Assembly: GCF_000714545.1 (NCBI RefSeq)
Contig: NZ_AUNB01000018.1
Location: 1 to 64,000 of the forward strand
Source of the DNA: Thioclava indica
GTDB taxonomy: Bacteria; Pseudomonadota; Alphaproteobacteria; Rhodobacterales; Rhodobacteraceae
DNA length: 64,000 bases
Direction: 5' to 3'
Part shown: in pieces, positions 52,110-60,796 of the stretch
Numbering within the stretch: the first letter of the stretch is position 1
How the letters are laid out: each line of letters begins with the position of its first letter
The notes under the pieces: model-generated
Databases searched by the model: none
What the model was told of the DNA's origin: nothing
What the model saw: only the letters and a program-made list of their open reading frames with translations
Translations under genes and position numbers: made by a program

Positions 52110-52988
52110 ATGAGCAAACCCGTCATCGGTTTCATCGGACTCGGCCTTATGGGCGGGAACATGGTTGAGTGCCTGCAAAAGAACGGCTTTGAGCTGATCG
52201 TGATGGATCTTAACAAAGATGCCGTTGCTGCCGTGGTGGCCCGTGGCGCTACCGAGGCGAAATCGGGGGCCGAACTGGCTGCGGCCAGCGATATCGTGAT
52301 GCTTTGCCTGACCACCTCTGACGTTGTCGAAGGGCTGGTCTATGCGCAGGACGGTATTTTGGCGGGGATCAAGCCGGGCGCTGTTTTGATTGATTTCGGA
52401 ACCTCGATTCCCGCCTCGACGCGCAAGATCGGGGCCGACTTGGCCAAGAAGGGCGCGGGCATGATCGACGCGCCTTTGGGACGCACGCCCGCGCATGCCA
52501 AGGACGGTTTGCTCAACATCATGGCCGCAGGGGATCGCGCGACCTTTGACAGCGTCAAACCGGTTCTTGATGTGCAAGGCGAGAACGTCTTTTACCTTGG
52601 CGCGCTTGGCGCAGGTCATACGACCAAGCTGATCAACAACTTCATGGGAATGACCACCGTCAGCGCCATGAGCCAAGCCTTCGCCGTGGCCGACCGCGCC
52701 GGTGTTGATCGCCAGCAGCTTTACGACATCATGTCGACAGGCCCGTCGAATTCGCCCTTCATGGGGTTTTGCAAGAATTACGCGGTGGATGGCGTCAGCG
52801 ATCTGGGGTTCTCGATTGCCAATGCCAACAAGGATCTGGGCTATTTCCTCAAGATGGTCGAGGATCTGGGAACGCGCTCTGAGATTGCCGAGGGCACCTC
52901 GCATAACCTTCAGGCGGCTTTCGATGCTGGAATGGGAAATGGCAATGTGCCGGAAATCTTTGACTACTTCCGCACGTTAGAAAAGTAA
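52110..52988 (+). CDS. NAD(P)-dependent beta-hydroxyacid dehydrogenase (GarR / 3-hydroxyisobutyrate dehydrogenase family)
   Basis: 292 residues. The Rossmann motif GFIGLGLMGGNM at the start, the substrate segment IDAPLGRTPAHAKDG (about 123-137) and the catalytic Lys173 in HTTKLINNFMG define the family. Tartronate semialdehyde reductase (GarR/GlxR) is the best guess, given neighbouring sugar-acid genes, but 3-hydroxyisobutyrate dehydrogenase cannot be excluded. A GAGACAG ribosome site precedes ATG 52110, and a putative GntR operator lies just upstream. Confidence 0.85.
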   Translation: MSKPVIGFIGLGLMGGNMVECLQKNGFELIVMDLNKDAVAAVVARGATEAKSGAELAAASDIVMLCLTTSDVVEGLVYAQDGILAGIKPGAVLIDFGTSIPASTRKIGADLAKKGAGMIDAPLGRTPAHAKDGLLNIMAAGDRATFDSVKPVLDVQGENVFYLGALGAGHTTKLINNFMGMTTVSAMSQAFAVADRAGVDRQQLYDIMSTGPSNSPFMGFCKNYAVDGVSDLGFSIANANKDLGYFLKMVEDLGTRSEIAEGTSHNLQAAFDAGMGNGNVPEIFDYFRTLEK

Positions 52989-53051
52989 CGCGCAGGACGC
53001 GATAAATCAGCCGCGCGCCCCGATATCGGATGCGCGGCTGGATGCAAAAGA

Positions 53052-53474
53052 TCAATCGGTTTGCAAAAGCGCTTTAATCCCGGCCTCTGCGACTTCCAGA
53101 TCTTGCGCTGGCGACCCCGAGCTGACGCCGATAGCGCCCACAATCCCCCCATCGACAACAACCGGAACGCCGCCCGCAAACACCACCATGCGCCCGCTGA
53201 CGGTTGACGAGATACCATAGGCTGGCTTGCCCGGTTGGCTGGCTTCGCCAAGCTCATGCGTGGGCTTTCGGATGCCGGAGGCGGTGTAACTTTTGTCGAT
53301 CGCGATGGTGATGCTGGGGATCTTGGCACCATCCATCCGCTCAAACGCAAGCAGGTTGCAGCTTTCGTCTGTCACCGCGATGCACATTGGCACGCCGATC
53401 TCCATCGCCTTGGCCTTTGCCCCGGCAATGAGAACCTGCGCATCGGCAAGGTCCAGCCGTTTGAGTGTCAACAT
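53052..53474 (-). CDS. HbpS/GlcG-type heme-binding-like protein (DUF336)
   Basis: 140 residues with the GlcG/HbpS fold pattern: AIDKSYTASGIRKPTHEL in the middle and a Gly-rich GGVPVVVDGGIVGAIGVSSGSPAQDLEVAEAG end. Relatives include heme- and cobalamin-handling proteins and GlcG of the glycolate locus. It has no signal peptide, so it is cytoplasmic. It lies 40 nt after tctA on the same strand, so it may be cotranscribed with the tricarboxylate-type transporter genes. Role here unknown. Confidence 0.82.
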   Translation of the reverse strand: MLTLKRLDLADAQVLIAGAKAKAMEIGVPMCIAVTDESCNLLAFERMDGAKIPSITIAIDKSYTASGIRKPTHELGEASQPGKPAYGISSTVSGRMVVFAGGVPVVVDGGIVGAIGVSSGSPAQDLEVAEAGIKALLQTD

Positions 53475-53514
53475 GATGCACGTCCTTTTCTGTTCCGATG
53501 ATCCGCCGCGCTGG

Positions 53515-55017
53515 CTAGGCCCCGACTTTGGATTGCCGCGTGAGGCGGCGCACAAGTAGCATGATCAGCGGCAGCGTCCAGATCAGCACTGTGAACGCGC
53601 CCAAGGTGCCCGCGACGGGGCGGTCAAAGAACCCGACGATGCTGCCATCGGATTTGATCATTGTGGCCATGAAATTGTCTTCCAGCATCGGGCCGATCAC
53701 GATGCCAAGGATCGTTGGCGCGATGGGAAAGCCGTTTTCCTCCATCAGAAACCCGATGATCCCTAGCGCCAGCATGACGGCGATACCAAAGACACTGTTG
53801 GTGATCGCAAATGAACCCACCATGCAGAACAGCAAGATCACCGGCATCAGCAGTTTCGCAGGCGTGCGCACGACGAAACGAGCGCCACGGATCGCGAAAT
53901 AGCCCAGCACCAGCAGCAGCAGATTGGCCACAAAGAAAGTCATGAAAATCGCGTAGGTCAGGTCGGCCTGTTGAACAAAGACCATCGGGCCGGGGGTAAT
54001 GCCTTTCATGAACAGAACGCCAATGGCGATGGCCGTGATCGAGTCGCCCGGAATGCCAAAGACCAACGCGGGGATCCACACACCGCTGAGCGAGGCGTTA
54101 TTGGCAGCGCCGGCGGCGGCCAGGCCTTCGGGATGCCCGGTGCCGAATTTTTCGGGCGTGCGTGAGAATTTCTTGGCCACGGCATAGGCGACCCAAGCGG
54201 CGATATCGGACCCAGCGCCGGGCAAAATCCCGATGACGGTGCCGATCAGGCTACCAGATGCAAGATTACCCTTGTTTTCGCGCACCATCTTCCACTGGCC
54301 GCCATAGACGGTGGAGTTGGATTTCGGCACGGATGAGGTGTCATGCGATGCGGCCATGGCGAAGCGCAGGATCTCGGTCATCGCGAACATCCCGATCATC
54401 GCGGGGATAAAGCTGACACCGCCCATCAGGTCGACCGAGCCGTAGGTGAAACGCGGAAAGCCTGCCGTCACGTCGATGCCGATGGTGGAAATGAACAGCC
54501 CGATCAGCAGCGCGATCAGCCCTTTGACCGGCGAGCCACGCGAAATGATCACGGAACAACTCAGGCCAAGAACGGCGAGCCAGAAATATTCCACCGTGCT
54601 GAACTGAAACGCAAATTCCGCAAGGTAGGGCGCGCAGGTGGTCAGGATAATCGCGCCCACGATCCCGCCAAAGACCGAACTGACAAGACCGATGCCAAGC
54701 GCGCGCTCGGCCTGACCGCGCGATGTCATCTGATAGGCGTCATCCACATAGGCAGCCGAGGCGGGGGTGCCGGGGATGCGCAGCATCGCTCCGGGAATGT
54801 CTCCGGCAAAGATCGCCATGGCGACCGCGCTAACGATGGCCGCAATGGCGGGCAGCGGGTCCATGAAAAACGTAAGCGGCACTAGCAAGGCCGTGGCCAT
54901 CGTCGCCGAAAGCCCCGGGATTGCCCCAATAAACAGGCCGAAAACCGATGCGCCAAGGATGATACCCAGCACCGCAGGATCAGCGACCATCATGAGAGCG
55001 TTAAAGATATGGTCCAT
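53515..55017 (-). CDS. tctA: Tripartite tricarboxylate transporter large permease (TctA)
   Basis: 500 residues, about twelve membrane segments. Family signatures: GLFIGAIPGLSATMATALLVPLTFF near residue 30 and GILPGAGSDIAAWVAYAVAKKFSRTPEKFGTG-type sequence near residues 265-295. It forms the channel with TctB and takes substrates delivered by TctC. It lies 18 nt after tctB. TTT systems carry citrate, dicarboxylates, terephthalate or sugar acids; the setting favours a sugar acid or a derived acid. Confidence 0.95.
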   Translation of the reverse strand: MDHIFNALMMVADPAVLGIILGASVFGLFIGAIPGLSATMATALLVPLTFFMDPLPAIAAIVSAVAMAIFAGDIPGAMLRIPGTPASAAYVDDAYQMTSRGQAERALGIGLVSSVFGGIVGAIILTTCAPYLAEFAFQFSTVEYFWLAVLGLSCSVIISRGSPVKGLIALLIGLFISTIGIDVTAGFPRFTYGSVDLMGGVSFIPAMIGMFAMTEILRFAMAASHDTSSVPKSNSTVYGGQWKMVRENKGNLASGSLIGTVIGILPGAGSDIAAWVAYAVAKKFSRTPEKFGTGHPEGLAAAGAANNASLSGVWIPALVFGIPGDSITAIAIGVLFMKGITPGPMVFVQQADLTYAIFMTFFVANLLLLVLGYFAIRGARFVVRTPAKLLMPVILLFCMVGSFAITNSVFGIAVMLALGIIGFLMEENGFPIAPTILGIVIGPMLEDNFMATMIKSDGSIVGFFDRPVAGTLGAFTVLIWTLPLIMLLVRRLTRQSKVGA

Positions 55018-55035
55018 GAAGTTCCCCTTGCCAGC

Positions 55036-55509
55036 CTACCAGGCGATGGATTGCAGCAAGCCCCATGGCAGGGGCACAAGAAAGACCTTGCTGAACAGCG
55101 TGTGGATCGCCAGCGATGCCGCCACCGAAACAAGGACAGACGTCATCACATTCACCCGCAGCGCCAACAGAAACGCCAGAAGCACCGCGATGCTGAGCAC
55201 CGGAAACCCGATCACGTCGAGAAACGGAATAAAGCTTGCCGTTCCCAGCAAAACGATCGCGACGCGCAGAATGCGGCGGGGATCGGTGATCCAGGCACCC
55301 GCCTCGATGAGTTTCGGGCGCGGCGTTCCCATAAGATCCTTGGCAATCAGGATCAGCGCGCAAATCATCAGACCGACGGCCACAATCGAGGGCAACAGCC
55401 CAGAGCCGATGGATTGTCCGGGGATTGTCGGGAAACTGCTGGCTTGAATCAAAACGGCTGTTGCAAACAACAGCAGGAAGCAGCCCATCAAACGGTCACT
55501 GATTTTCAT
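55036..55509 (-). CDS. tctB: Tripartite tricarboxylate transporter small permease (TctB)
   Basis: 157 residues with four predicted membrane segments, the TctB size. ATG 55509 (MKISDRLMGCFLLLFATAVLI) has a CTGGAGAGCAC ribosome site; the upstream open frame is not used. It sits between tctC and tctA, separated from tctC by 157 nt with two strong hairpins. Confidence 0.88.
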   Translation of the reverse strand: MKISDRLMGCFLLLFATAVLIQASSFPTIPGQSIGSGLLPSIVAVGLMICALILIAKDLMGTPRPKLIEAGAWITDPRRILRVAIVLLGTASFIPFLDVIGFPVLSIAVLLAFLLALRVNVMTSVLVSVAASLAIHTLFSKVFLVPLPWGLLQSIAW

Positions 55510-55579
55510 GTGCTCTCCAGTGCGACAACGGAATGTTTGCCAGCGATTCGCCCCTGTGCTTGGGCTGTGTCCGGCAGTG

Positions 55580-55658
55580 CCCCCGACCGGGGAGGAGAAC
55601 CTGAAGGTCGGGGGAGAGGTTACGCACTGGCCCAAGGGCCCACCGAAGGCCAGTGCGT
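55580..55658 (-). promoter_or_regulatory. Two tandem hairpins between tctC and tctB
   Basis: Hairpin 1: ACGCACTGGCC/GGCCAGTGCGT, 11 bp (55622-55632 with 55648-55658), starting 8 nt after the tctC stop. Hairpin 2: CCCCCGACC/GGTCGGGGG, 9 bp (55580-55588 with 55606-55614). Neither has a long T run. Such stems can act as partial terminators or protect the 3' end of the receptor mRNA, giving more TctC than TctBA. Confidence 0.6.
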
Positions 55659-55666
55659 CAGGTTCG

Positions 55667-56647
55667 TTATTTTACAAGACCGGCAGCTTGCATCACCTTG
55701 CCGTTCGCCGCATCGGCCTTTGCCATGAACGCGCCAAAGGCGGGGCCATCAAGCCAGACCTTGCCAAAACCACGTTCGGACATGAAGGCGGTGAACTCGT
55801 CAGAGTTATAGGCAGCCTCCATCGCCGATGAGAGCTTGGCGACGGCCTCGTCGGGCAGGCCGGCGGGACCAGCCACGCCACGCCAGGATGCGACCATCAG
55901 ATCAACACCGGTCTCGGATTTTACAGTCGGCAGATCGGGCAGACCGGGCAGGGGCTCCTCGCTCATGACGGCAAGCGGTTTCACTTTGCCCGCAGCAATC
56001 AGAGAGGCGGCTTCGGGATAAGAGCACGCGACGATATCAACGCCCCCCGAGACCAGATCCTGTAGTCCGGCGGCAGAGCCTTTAGAGGGCACCCACGGCA
56101 CTGTACTTGGGCTCAGACCGTCCTCCGATAGCAGGCCTGCCATCGCAAGATGCCAGATCCCGCCCTGACCCGTGCCCGAGGATTTCATTTTCCCTGGCTC
56201 GGCCTTGGCGTCGGCAAGAAAGGCCGTGAGCGTGTCGAATTTGGAATCGGCGCGTACATGGAATGCGGCCGGATCGGCATTGAACAGCCCGATCGGCGTG
56301 TAGTTCGTAGGGTTCAGCGCCGTCAGGCCCGCGTGATGCATCATCGTGATTTCAACGGTCACGGTGCCAATGGTGTAGCCATCGGGCTTTGCGTTGGCGA
56401 TCGCCGAGTGACCGACAACGCCTGACCCGCCATCACGGTTTACGACATTGACCGGAACGCCAAGCTCTTTTTCCATCAGCCCGGCCAACATGCGGCTTGT
56501 GGCGTCGGTGCCGCCCCCCGCGCCCCACGGCACGATCCAAGTGATTGGCCGTTCGGGGTATTCCGCCCGAGCGGCATCGGTCATGAACCCAGTACCCGCT
56601 GCAAAAGCCGTGATACCGAGACCGAGTGTCAAAAGATTGCGAAGCAT
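55667..56647 (-). CDS. tctC: Tripartite tricarboxylate transporter substrate-binding protein (TctC)
   Basis: Periplasmic receptor of 326 residues. The signal peptide runs to about residue 28 (FMTDAARA/EYPERP). The mature part starts with the typical YPERPITWIVPWGAGGGTDATSR and keeps the beta-strand motifs that bind carboxylates. ATG 56647 was chosen over ATG 56653 because the GGGAGG ribosome site is 6 nt from it. First gene of tctC-tctB-tctA, divergent from dctP with two putative operators between. Confidence 0.93.
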   Translation of the reverse strand: MLRNLLTLGLGITAFAAGTGFMTDAARAEYPERPITWIVPWGAGGGTDATSRMLAGLMEKELGVPVNVVNRDGGSGVVGHSAIANAKPDGYTIGTVTVEITMMHHAGLTALNPTNYTPIGLFNADPAAFHVRADSKFDTLTAFLADAKAEPGKMKSSGTGQGGIWHLAMAGLLSEDGLSPSTVPWVPSKGSAAGLQDLVSGGVDIVACSYPEAASLIAAGKVKPLAVMSEEPLPGLPDLPTVKSETGVDLMVASWRGVAGPAGLPDEAVAKLSSAMEAAYNSDEFTAFMSERGFGKVWLDGPAFGAFMAKADAANGKVMQAAGLVK

Positions 56648-56806
56648 AAGCATCCTCCCATAGACGCGTTTGACGTGGACCGATCAGCGCGTTTACCGAT
56701 CGTGTCTTAGATGAAGCGACAAGGCGCTTCGAAACTCCTCCCCTGGCGGATTTTCATCTCCCGAAGTGTCAACTCCGAAGCCAAGGCTCTCAATGTGTGG
56801 GATTGT

Positions 56807-56822
56807 AGTATCCCAGTAAGTC
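56807..56822. promoter_or_regulatory. Putative GntR-type operator (tctC side)
   Basis: AGTATCCCAGTAAGTC matches the reverse complement of the site at 52069 in 11 of 16 positions, with the core GTATCCYAGTA shared. Confidence 0.45.
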
Positions 56823-56961
56823 TGAACCTGATGGATTTATTCAGGTGAGTCGAGAAAAAAGTCTCATCATTTGGTAACTATCTTTGTGATCTGCGTCGGC
56901 TTTGCGACCCGTCGTTTCACCACGGCGTGTGTTCAAGCGTCCTCTTGCTCACGAAAAAACT

Positions 56962-56977
56962 AGCATACTAGAATAGG
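56962..56977. promoter_or_regulatory. Putative GntR-type operator (dctP side)
   Basis: AGCATACTAGAATAGG shares ATACTAGRATA with the site at 52069 (11 of 16 positions). It lies 144 nt before the dctP start. Confidence 0.45.
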
Positions 56978-57120
56978 TAGTGCTATTTCTTGCGCAGGGA
57001 GAGACTGCCGTTTCGACATATTAACAGGTGTATCACGCGATTGATGCGCCTTTTATTGCAACGCATTGCATCTTTGCGAGCTGTTGGTCGGGCGCCCTGA
57101 AACAGTTCTGGGAGGAACAC

Positions 57121-58122
57121 ATGACGCGACTCATTTCTGCTAAAACCATCCTGCGGGGCGCCACTTTGGCTGCTGCCTTTGCCGCAACACTCACCTCTGC
57201 GGCAGCGCAAGAGATCACATTGCGCGGTGCCAGCATGTTTGACGAAAACCACGCCTTCACCAAGACGATGGAGCGCTTTTCCGAACTGGTTCAGGAAAAA
57301 TATGACGGTGACGTCAATTTCGATCTGCGCCTGAATGGAGAGCTGGGCGTCGAGGCTGACTATGTCACCTTCCTTCAGCAGGGCGTCGCGATTGATTTTA
57401 CGATCATGGCGCCCTCTAATATGGCGACATTCGCGCCCTCGATCCCGTTGATGGACATGCCGTTCCTGTTTCGCGACCAAGCCCACTGGGAGGCAGTTCT
57501 GTCCAGCGACGTGCTTCAGCCGCTTGAACAGGAACTGGCTGACAAGGCCGACATCATGGTCATCGGTTATACCGGTGGCGGCGTTCGCAACGTTCTGGCA
57601 AACCACCCGATCCACAATTTGAACGAACTGGCCGGGTTCAAAATGCGCGTCATGGGCGCACCGATCCAGGCGCAGATCTTCTCGGCGCTGACGGCGGCCC
57701 CGTCCGCGATTTCCTATAGCGAGGTTTATAACGCGATCCAGACCGGTGTGATTTCGGGCTTTGAGAACGAAGCGGCCAGCATCCAGAACCTCAAGTTCTA
57801 CGAGGTCGCGCCCTATCTAACCTTGACGCGCCACGCGATCACGGTGCGCCCCATCGTGATGAGCGGCAAGACGTTTCGCAACTTGCCAGCCCCCCTGCAA
57901 GCCGCCGTCCTAGAGGCTGGCAAAGAAGCGGGCGCCTACGGGCGTGAGCTGGAATCGCGCGAGGACGCTGAGAAATTGCAAGAGATGGCGGATGCCAAGC
58001 AGTTGACGGTTCTGGAATTTGAGGATCGCGACAAGCTGCTCGAGTTGGTTGTGCCAGTGCAGGATGCCTATGCAGACAGCCTTGGTGCGAGCGATCTCCT
58101 GACCTCGATCCGCGGCATGTAA
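57121..58122 (+). CDS. dctP: TRAP transporter substrate-binding protein (DctP family), second system
   Basis: 333 residues with a Sec signal peptide (about 1-29, ending SAAAQ/EI). The mature protein starts LRGASMFDENHAFTKTMERF and has GFKMRVMGAPIQ and the AIQTGVISGFENEAASI segment typical of DctP receptors, several of which bind uronates. ATG 57121 follows GGGAGGAACAC. It begins dctP-dctQ-dctM, which runs directly into the KduD-like gene, so a hexuronate or related sugar acid is the probable ligand. Confidence 0.93.
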   Translation: MTRLISAKTILRGATLAAAFAATLTSAAAQEITLRGASMFDENHAFTKTMERFSELVQEKYDGDVNFDLRLNGELGVEADYVTFLQQGVAIDFTIMAPSNMATFAPSIPLMDMPFLFRDQAHWEAVLSSDVLQPLEQELADKADIMVIGYTGGGVRNVLANHPIHNLNELAGFKMRVMGAPIQAQIFSALTAAPSAISYSEVYNAIQTGVISGFENEAASIQNLKFYEVAPYLTLTRHAITVRPIVMSGKTFRNLPAPLQAAVLEAGKEAGAYGRELESREDAEKLQEMADAKQLTVLEFEDRDKLLELVVPVQDAYADSLGASDLLTSIRGM

Positions 58123-58218
58123 CAGCAAGCCGTGACCAGATTGCGCATTCCGGGCACGGCTCGTTCGGAATGCGCTTTGCGGTCGCTGGCGAGCGACACA
58201 CAGGTGGGGGGAGTTCAC

Positions 58219-58710
58219 TTGGGGCGTATACTTGAAGGGTTTTGCCAAGGGCTACGAGTGCTGCTGGCCGTGCTGATGGGGGCACTCGCAATCCCGGTCG
58301 CGATGCAGGTTATTGCGCGCTACACCGGGCTTATTCCGGTCTATTTGTGGACCGAGGAACTCGCCACATTCATCTTTGTCTGGATGGTGATGATCGGGTC
58401 GATGATCGCGGTCTGGGAGGGCACCCATTTCGATGTGCGGATAACGCGAGACGCCACACGACCGCTGGGGATACTCCTGCAAAAAGGCATTGTCCTTCTG
58501 CTGATCGGGGCCTTTGCCTTGGTCTTTGCGTGGTATGGCATTGAGTACGCCAAGTTTGGGGCCATGCAGCAAACCGTGATGATGCAGGCCAATAAGCTGA
58601 TCACCTTTATTTCCGTCCCGATTTCGGGCGCGGTCTGGGCGGTGTTCGCATTTTATAGACTGGCCGAAGCCTTCGCCGAGTACCGCAATTCCGAGAAAGC
58701 AATGTCATGA
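58219..58710 (+). CDS. dctQ: TRAP transporter small permease (DctQ), second system
   Basis: About 163 residues with four membrane helices. There is no ATG at a sensible place. TTG 58219 has a strong GGGGGGAG ribosome site 5 nt away and gives the usual DctQ length; GTG 58204 and GTG 58132 are alternatives in the same frame. It overlaps dctM by 4 nt (ATGA). Conserved DctQ residues include WTEELATFIFVWMVMIGS near residues 45-62. Confidence 0.85.
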   Translation: MGRILEGFCQGLRVLLAVLMGALAIPVAMQVIARYTGLIPVYLWTEELATFIFVWMVMIGSMIAVWEGTHFDVRITRDATRPLGILLQKGIVLLLIGAFALVFAWYGIEYAKFGAMQQTVMMQANKLITFISVPISGAVWAVFAFYRLAEAFAEYRNSEKAMS

Positions 58711-60020
58711 TTATTTCAACGGGTGTTGCCTGTGCCATCATGGTGGGCGGGTTTCTTTTGCTGGTGCTGATCCGGGTTCCCGTGGCGTTCGCTTTGGGGA
58801 TCGCGACGGTGCCGGTTGTGCTGATGGATATGCGGCTCACGCCCTTCATCGTGCTCGACCGGATGTTTCAGTCCTATAATTCGTTCATCCTGTTGGCGGT
58901 GCCGTTTTTCCTGCTCGCGGCCAATTTGATGAACTCCGGCAAGATCACCGACAAGCTGATTGATCTGTCGCGGGTCTTGACCGGTTGGATGCCGGGCGGG
59001 CTTGGGCATGTGAATGTCGCGGTGTCGATGCTGTTTGCGGGGATTTCGGGGTCTTCGACGGCGGATGCGGCGGGCTGCGGCAAGATCTTGATCCCGGCGA
59101 TGGTCAAGGAAGGTTATGACCGCCGTTTTGCCATTGCGATCACGGCGTGCTCGTCGGTGATGGGGGTGATCATTCCGCCCAGCATCTTGATGGTGGTCTG
59201 GGGGGGCGTCATGCAAGTGTCGGTTGGCGCGCTGTTTCTGGCGGGGGCGATTCCGGGGCTGCTGATCGGCTTTGCCCTGATGGCGACGGTCTACGGCTAT
59301 GCCAAGGTCTATGACTACCCAATCGCGCTGCGTCCGACCCTGTGTGACCTGTGGCGGGCCTTCAAGGGCGCATTCCTTGCGATGTTGACCCCGTTACTTG
59401 TGATCGGCGGCATTGTTGGCGGTATCGTTACGCCAACGGAAAGCGCGATTATCGCCGCTGGCTATGCGCTGATCCTGGGGATGTTCGTCTACCGCACGGT
59501 TACTTGGCGCGATCTGGGCGGTATCTTTTACGAGACGGGGCGGTTCGCCTCAATCTCGCTATTTGCCATTGGCACGGCGTCGGCCTTTGGCTGGACGCTG
59601 GCGTTTTTCAACGTGCCGCGACTGATTGTGACCTTCATGACCAGCATGGAGCTTGGCTATTTCGGCACCGCTTTGGTGATTGCGGGGCTGTTCTTGTTCT
59701 TTGGCCTGTTGTTCATCGATGCCATCCCGACCATCATCATCCTTGGCACTGTGCTGATGCCTGTGGCGGCGGCAGCCGATATCCAGCCCGTCGTCTTTGC
59801 AATTATCGGCATCGTGTCGCTGGCATTCGGGCTTGTGACGCCGCCCTATGGGCTTTGTTTGCTGATCTCGGCGGCCATTGGGGGGATGAACGTGGTGCAG
59901 GTGATGCGCGATGTGGTGATCATCCTCATCCCGATGCTGATCATCCTGTTTCTGGTCATCCTGTTTCCCGACATCGCGCTGTGGCTGCCAGAAACGATGA
60001 TGCCAAGTGCGTTCCCGTGA
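58707..60020 (+). CDS. dctM: TRAP transporter large permease (DctM), second system
   Basis: 437 residues, about twelve membrane segments. Family strings: FAGISGSSTADAAGCGKILIPAMVKEGYD-like sequence near 110-138, IPPSILMVVWGG near 155, and FGLVTPPYGLCLLISAAIGG near 375-395. It pairs with DctQ to form the Na+-coupled membrane unit. Coupled to dctQ by overlap, followed by kduD after 43 nt. Confidence 0.95.
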   Translation: MIISTGVACAIMVGGFLLLVLIRVPVAFALGIATVPVVLMDMRLTPFIVLDRMFQSYNSFILLAVPFFLLAANLMNSGKITDKLIDLSRVLTGWMPGGLGHVNVAVSMLFAGISGSSTADAAGCGKILIPAMVKEGYDRRFAIAITACSSVMGVIIPPSILMVVWGGVMQVSVGALFLAGAIPGLLIGFALMATVYGYAKVYDYPIALRPTLCDLWRAFKGAFLAMLTPLLVIGGIVGGIVTPTESAIIAAGYALILGMFVYRTVTWRDLGGIFYETGRFASISLFAIGTASAFGWTLAFFNVPRLIVTFMTSMELGYFGTALVIAGLFLFFGLLFIDAIPTIIILGTVLMPVAAAADIQPVVFAIIGIVSLAFGLVTPPYGLCLLISAAIGGMNVVQVMRDVVIILIPMLIILFLVILFPDIALWLPETMMPSAFP

Positions 60021-60063
60021 GCCCTGACAGGATCGCTTCACCGGATGGTAAAGGAGGCCCGCG

Positions 60064-60792
60064 ATGAGCCCATTTTCACTGGCAGGAAAGACGGCGCTGG
60101 TCACGGGGGCCAATACCGGGATCGGGCAGGCGATAGCGGTGGCAATGGGCCAAGCGGGGGCGCATGTGATCTGCGCCGGACGGTCATCTTGCGCCGATAC
60201 CGTAGGCAGGATCGACAGCGCCGAGGGCCTGCTTCTTGATTTCGCAGATCCGATGGCGGCGCGGGACATATTCGCAAAGCGCCCCATCGACATCCTCGTC
60301 AACAATGCCGGGATCATCCGGCGCGCCGACAGTCTCGATTTCAGCGAAGCCGATTGGGACGACGTCATGGATGTCAATCTCAAGGCGGTGTTCTTCACCT
60401 GTCAGGCGTTCGCCCGCGCCGCTCTTGCACGAAACGCCTCCGGGCGCATCGTCAATATCGCTTCGCTGCTGTCGTTTCAGGGGGGTATCAGGGTCGCGTC
60501 CTATACCGCTGCCAAGCATGGGGTGGCAGGGTTGACCAAGCTTCTGGCGAACGAATGGGCGGCCAAAGGCATCAACGTGAACGCCATCGCACCGGGATAT
60601 ATCGCGACCAACAACACCAAGGCGTTGCGCGCCGATCCAGACCGCAACCAAGCAATCCTAGAGCGCATCCCGGCCGCGCGCTGGGGCACGCCCGATGACA
60701 TCGCACAAACAGCGGTGTTTTTGGCGGCACCAGCGTCGGCCTATATTCACGGAACGATCGTGACAGTCGATGGCGGCTGGTTGGCGCGCTAG
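60064..60792 (+). CDS. kduD: 2-deoxy-D-gluconate 3-dehydrogenase-like SDR (KduD family)
   Basis: 242-residue SDR with the cofactor motif TGANTGIG, NNAG, catalytic Ser in NIASLLSFQGG and YTAAK. The LLSFQGGIRVASYTAAKHGVAGLTK run is very close to KduD, which interconverts 2-keto-3-deoxygluconate and 2,5-diketo-3-deoxygluconate forms in uronate and pectin breakdown. An AAAGGAGG ribosome site precedes ATG 60064. It follows the TRAP genes and is convergent with the GntR gene (4 nt apart). Confidence 0.87.
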   Translation: MSPFSLAGKTALVTGANTGIGQAIAVAMGQAGAHVICAGRSSCADTVGRIDSAEGLLLDFADPMAARDIFAKRPIDILVNNAGIIRRADSLDFSEADWDDVMDVNLKAVFFTCQAFARAALARNASGRIVNIASLLSFQGGIRVASYTAAKHGVAGLTKLLANEWAAKGINVNAIAPGYIATNNTKALRADPDRNQAILERIPAARWGTPDDIAQTAVFLAAPASAYIHGTIVTVDGGWLAR

Positions 60793-60796
60793 CTGC

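Larger units (their letters stand above)
56654..57120. promoter_or_regulatory. Divergent control region between tctC and dctP
   Basis: 467 nt without a convincing gene and with lower GC than its surroundings. It must hold the promoters of the tctCBA and dctPQM operons. Two sites related to the palindrome before the GarR-like gene are present: one nearer tctC (56807-56822) and one nearer dctP (56962-56977). A shared regulator for both transporters is therefore likely. Confidence 0.6.
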
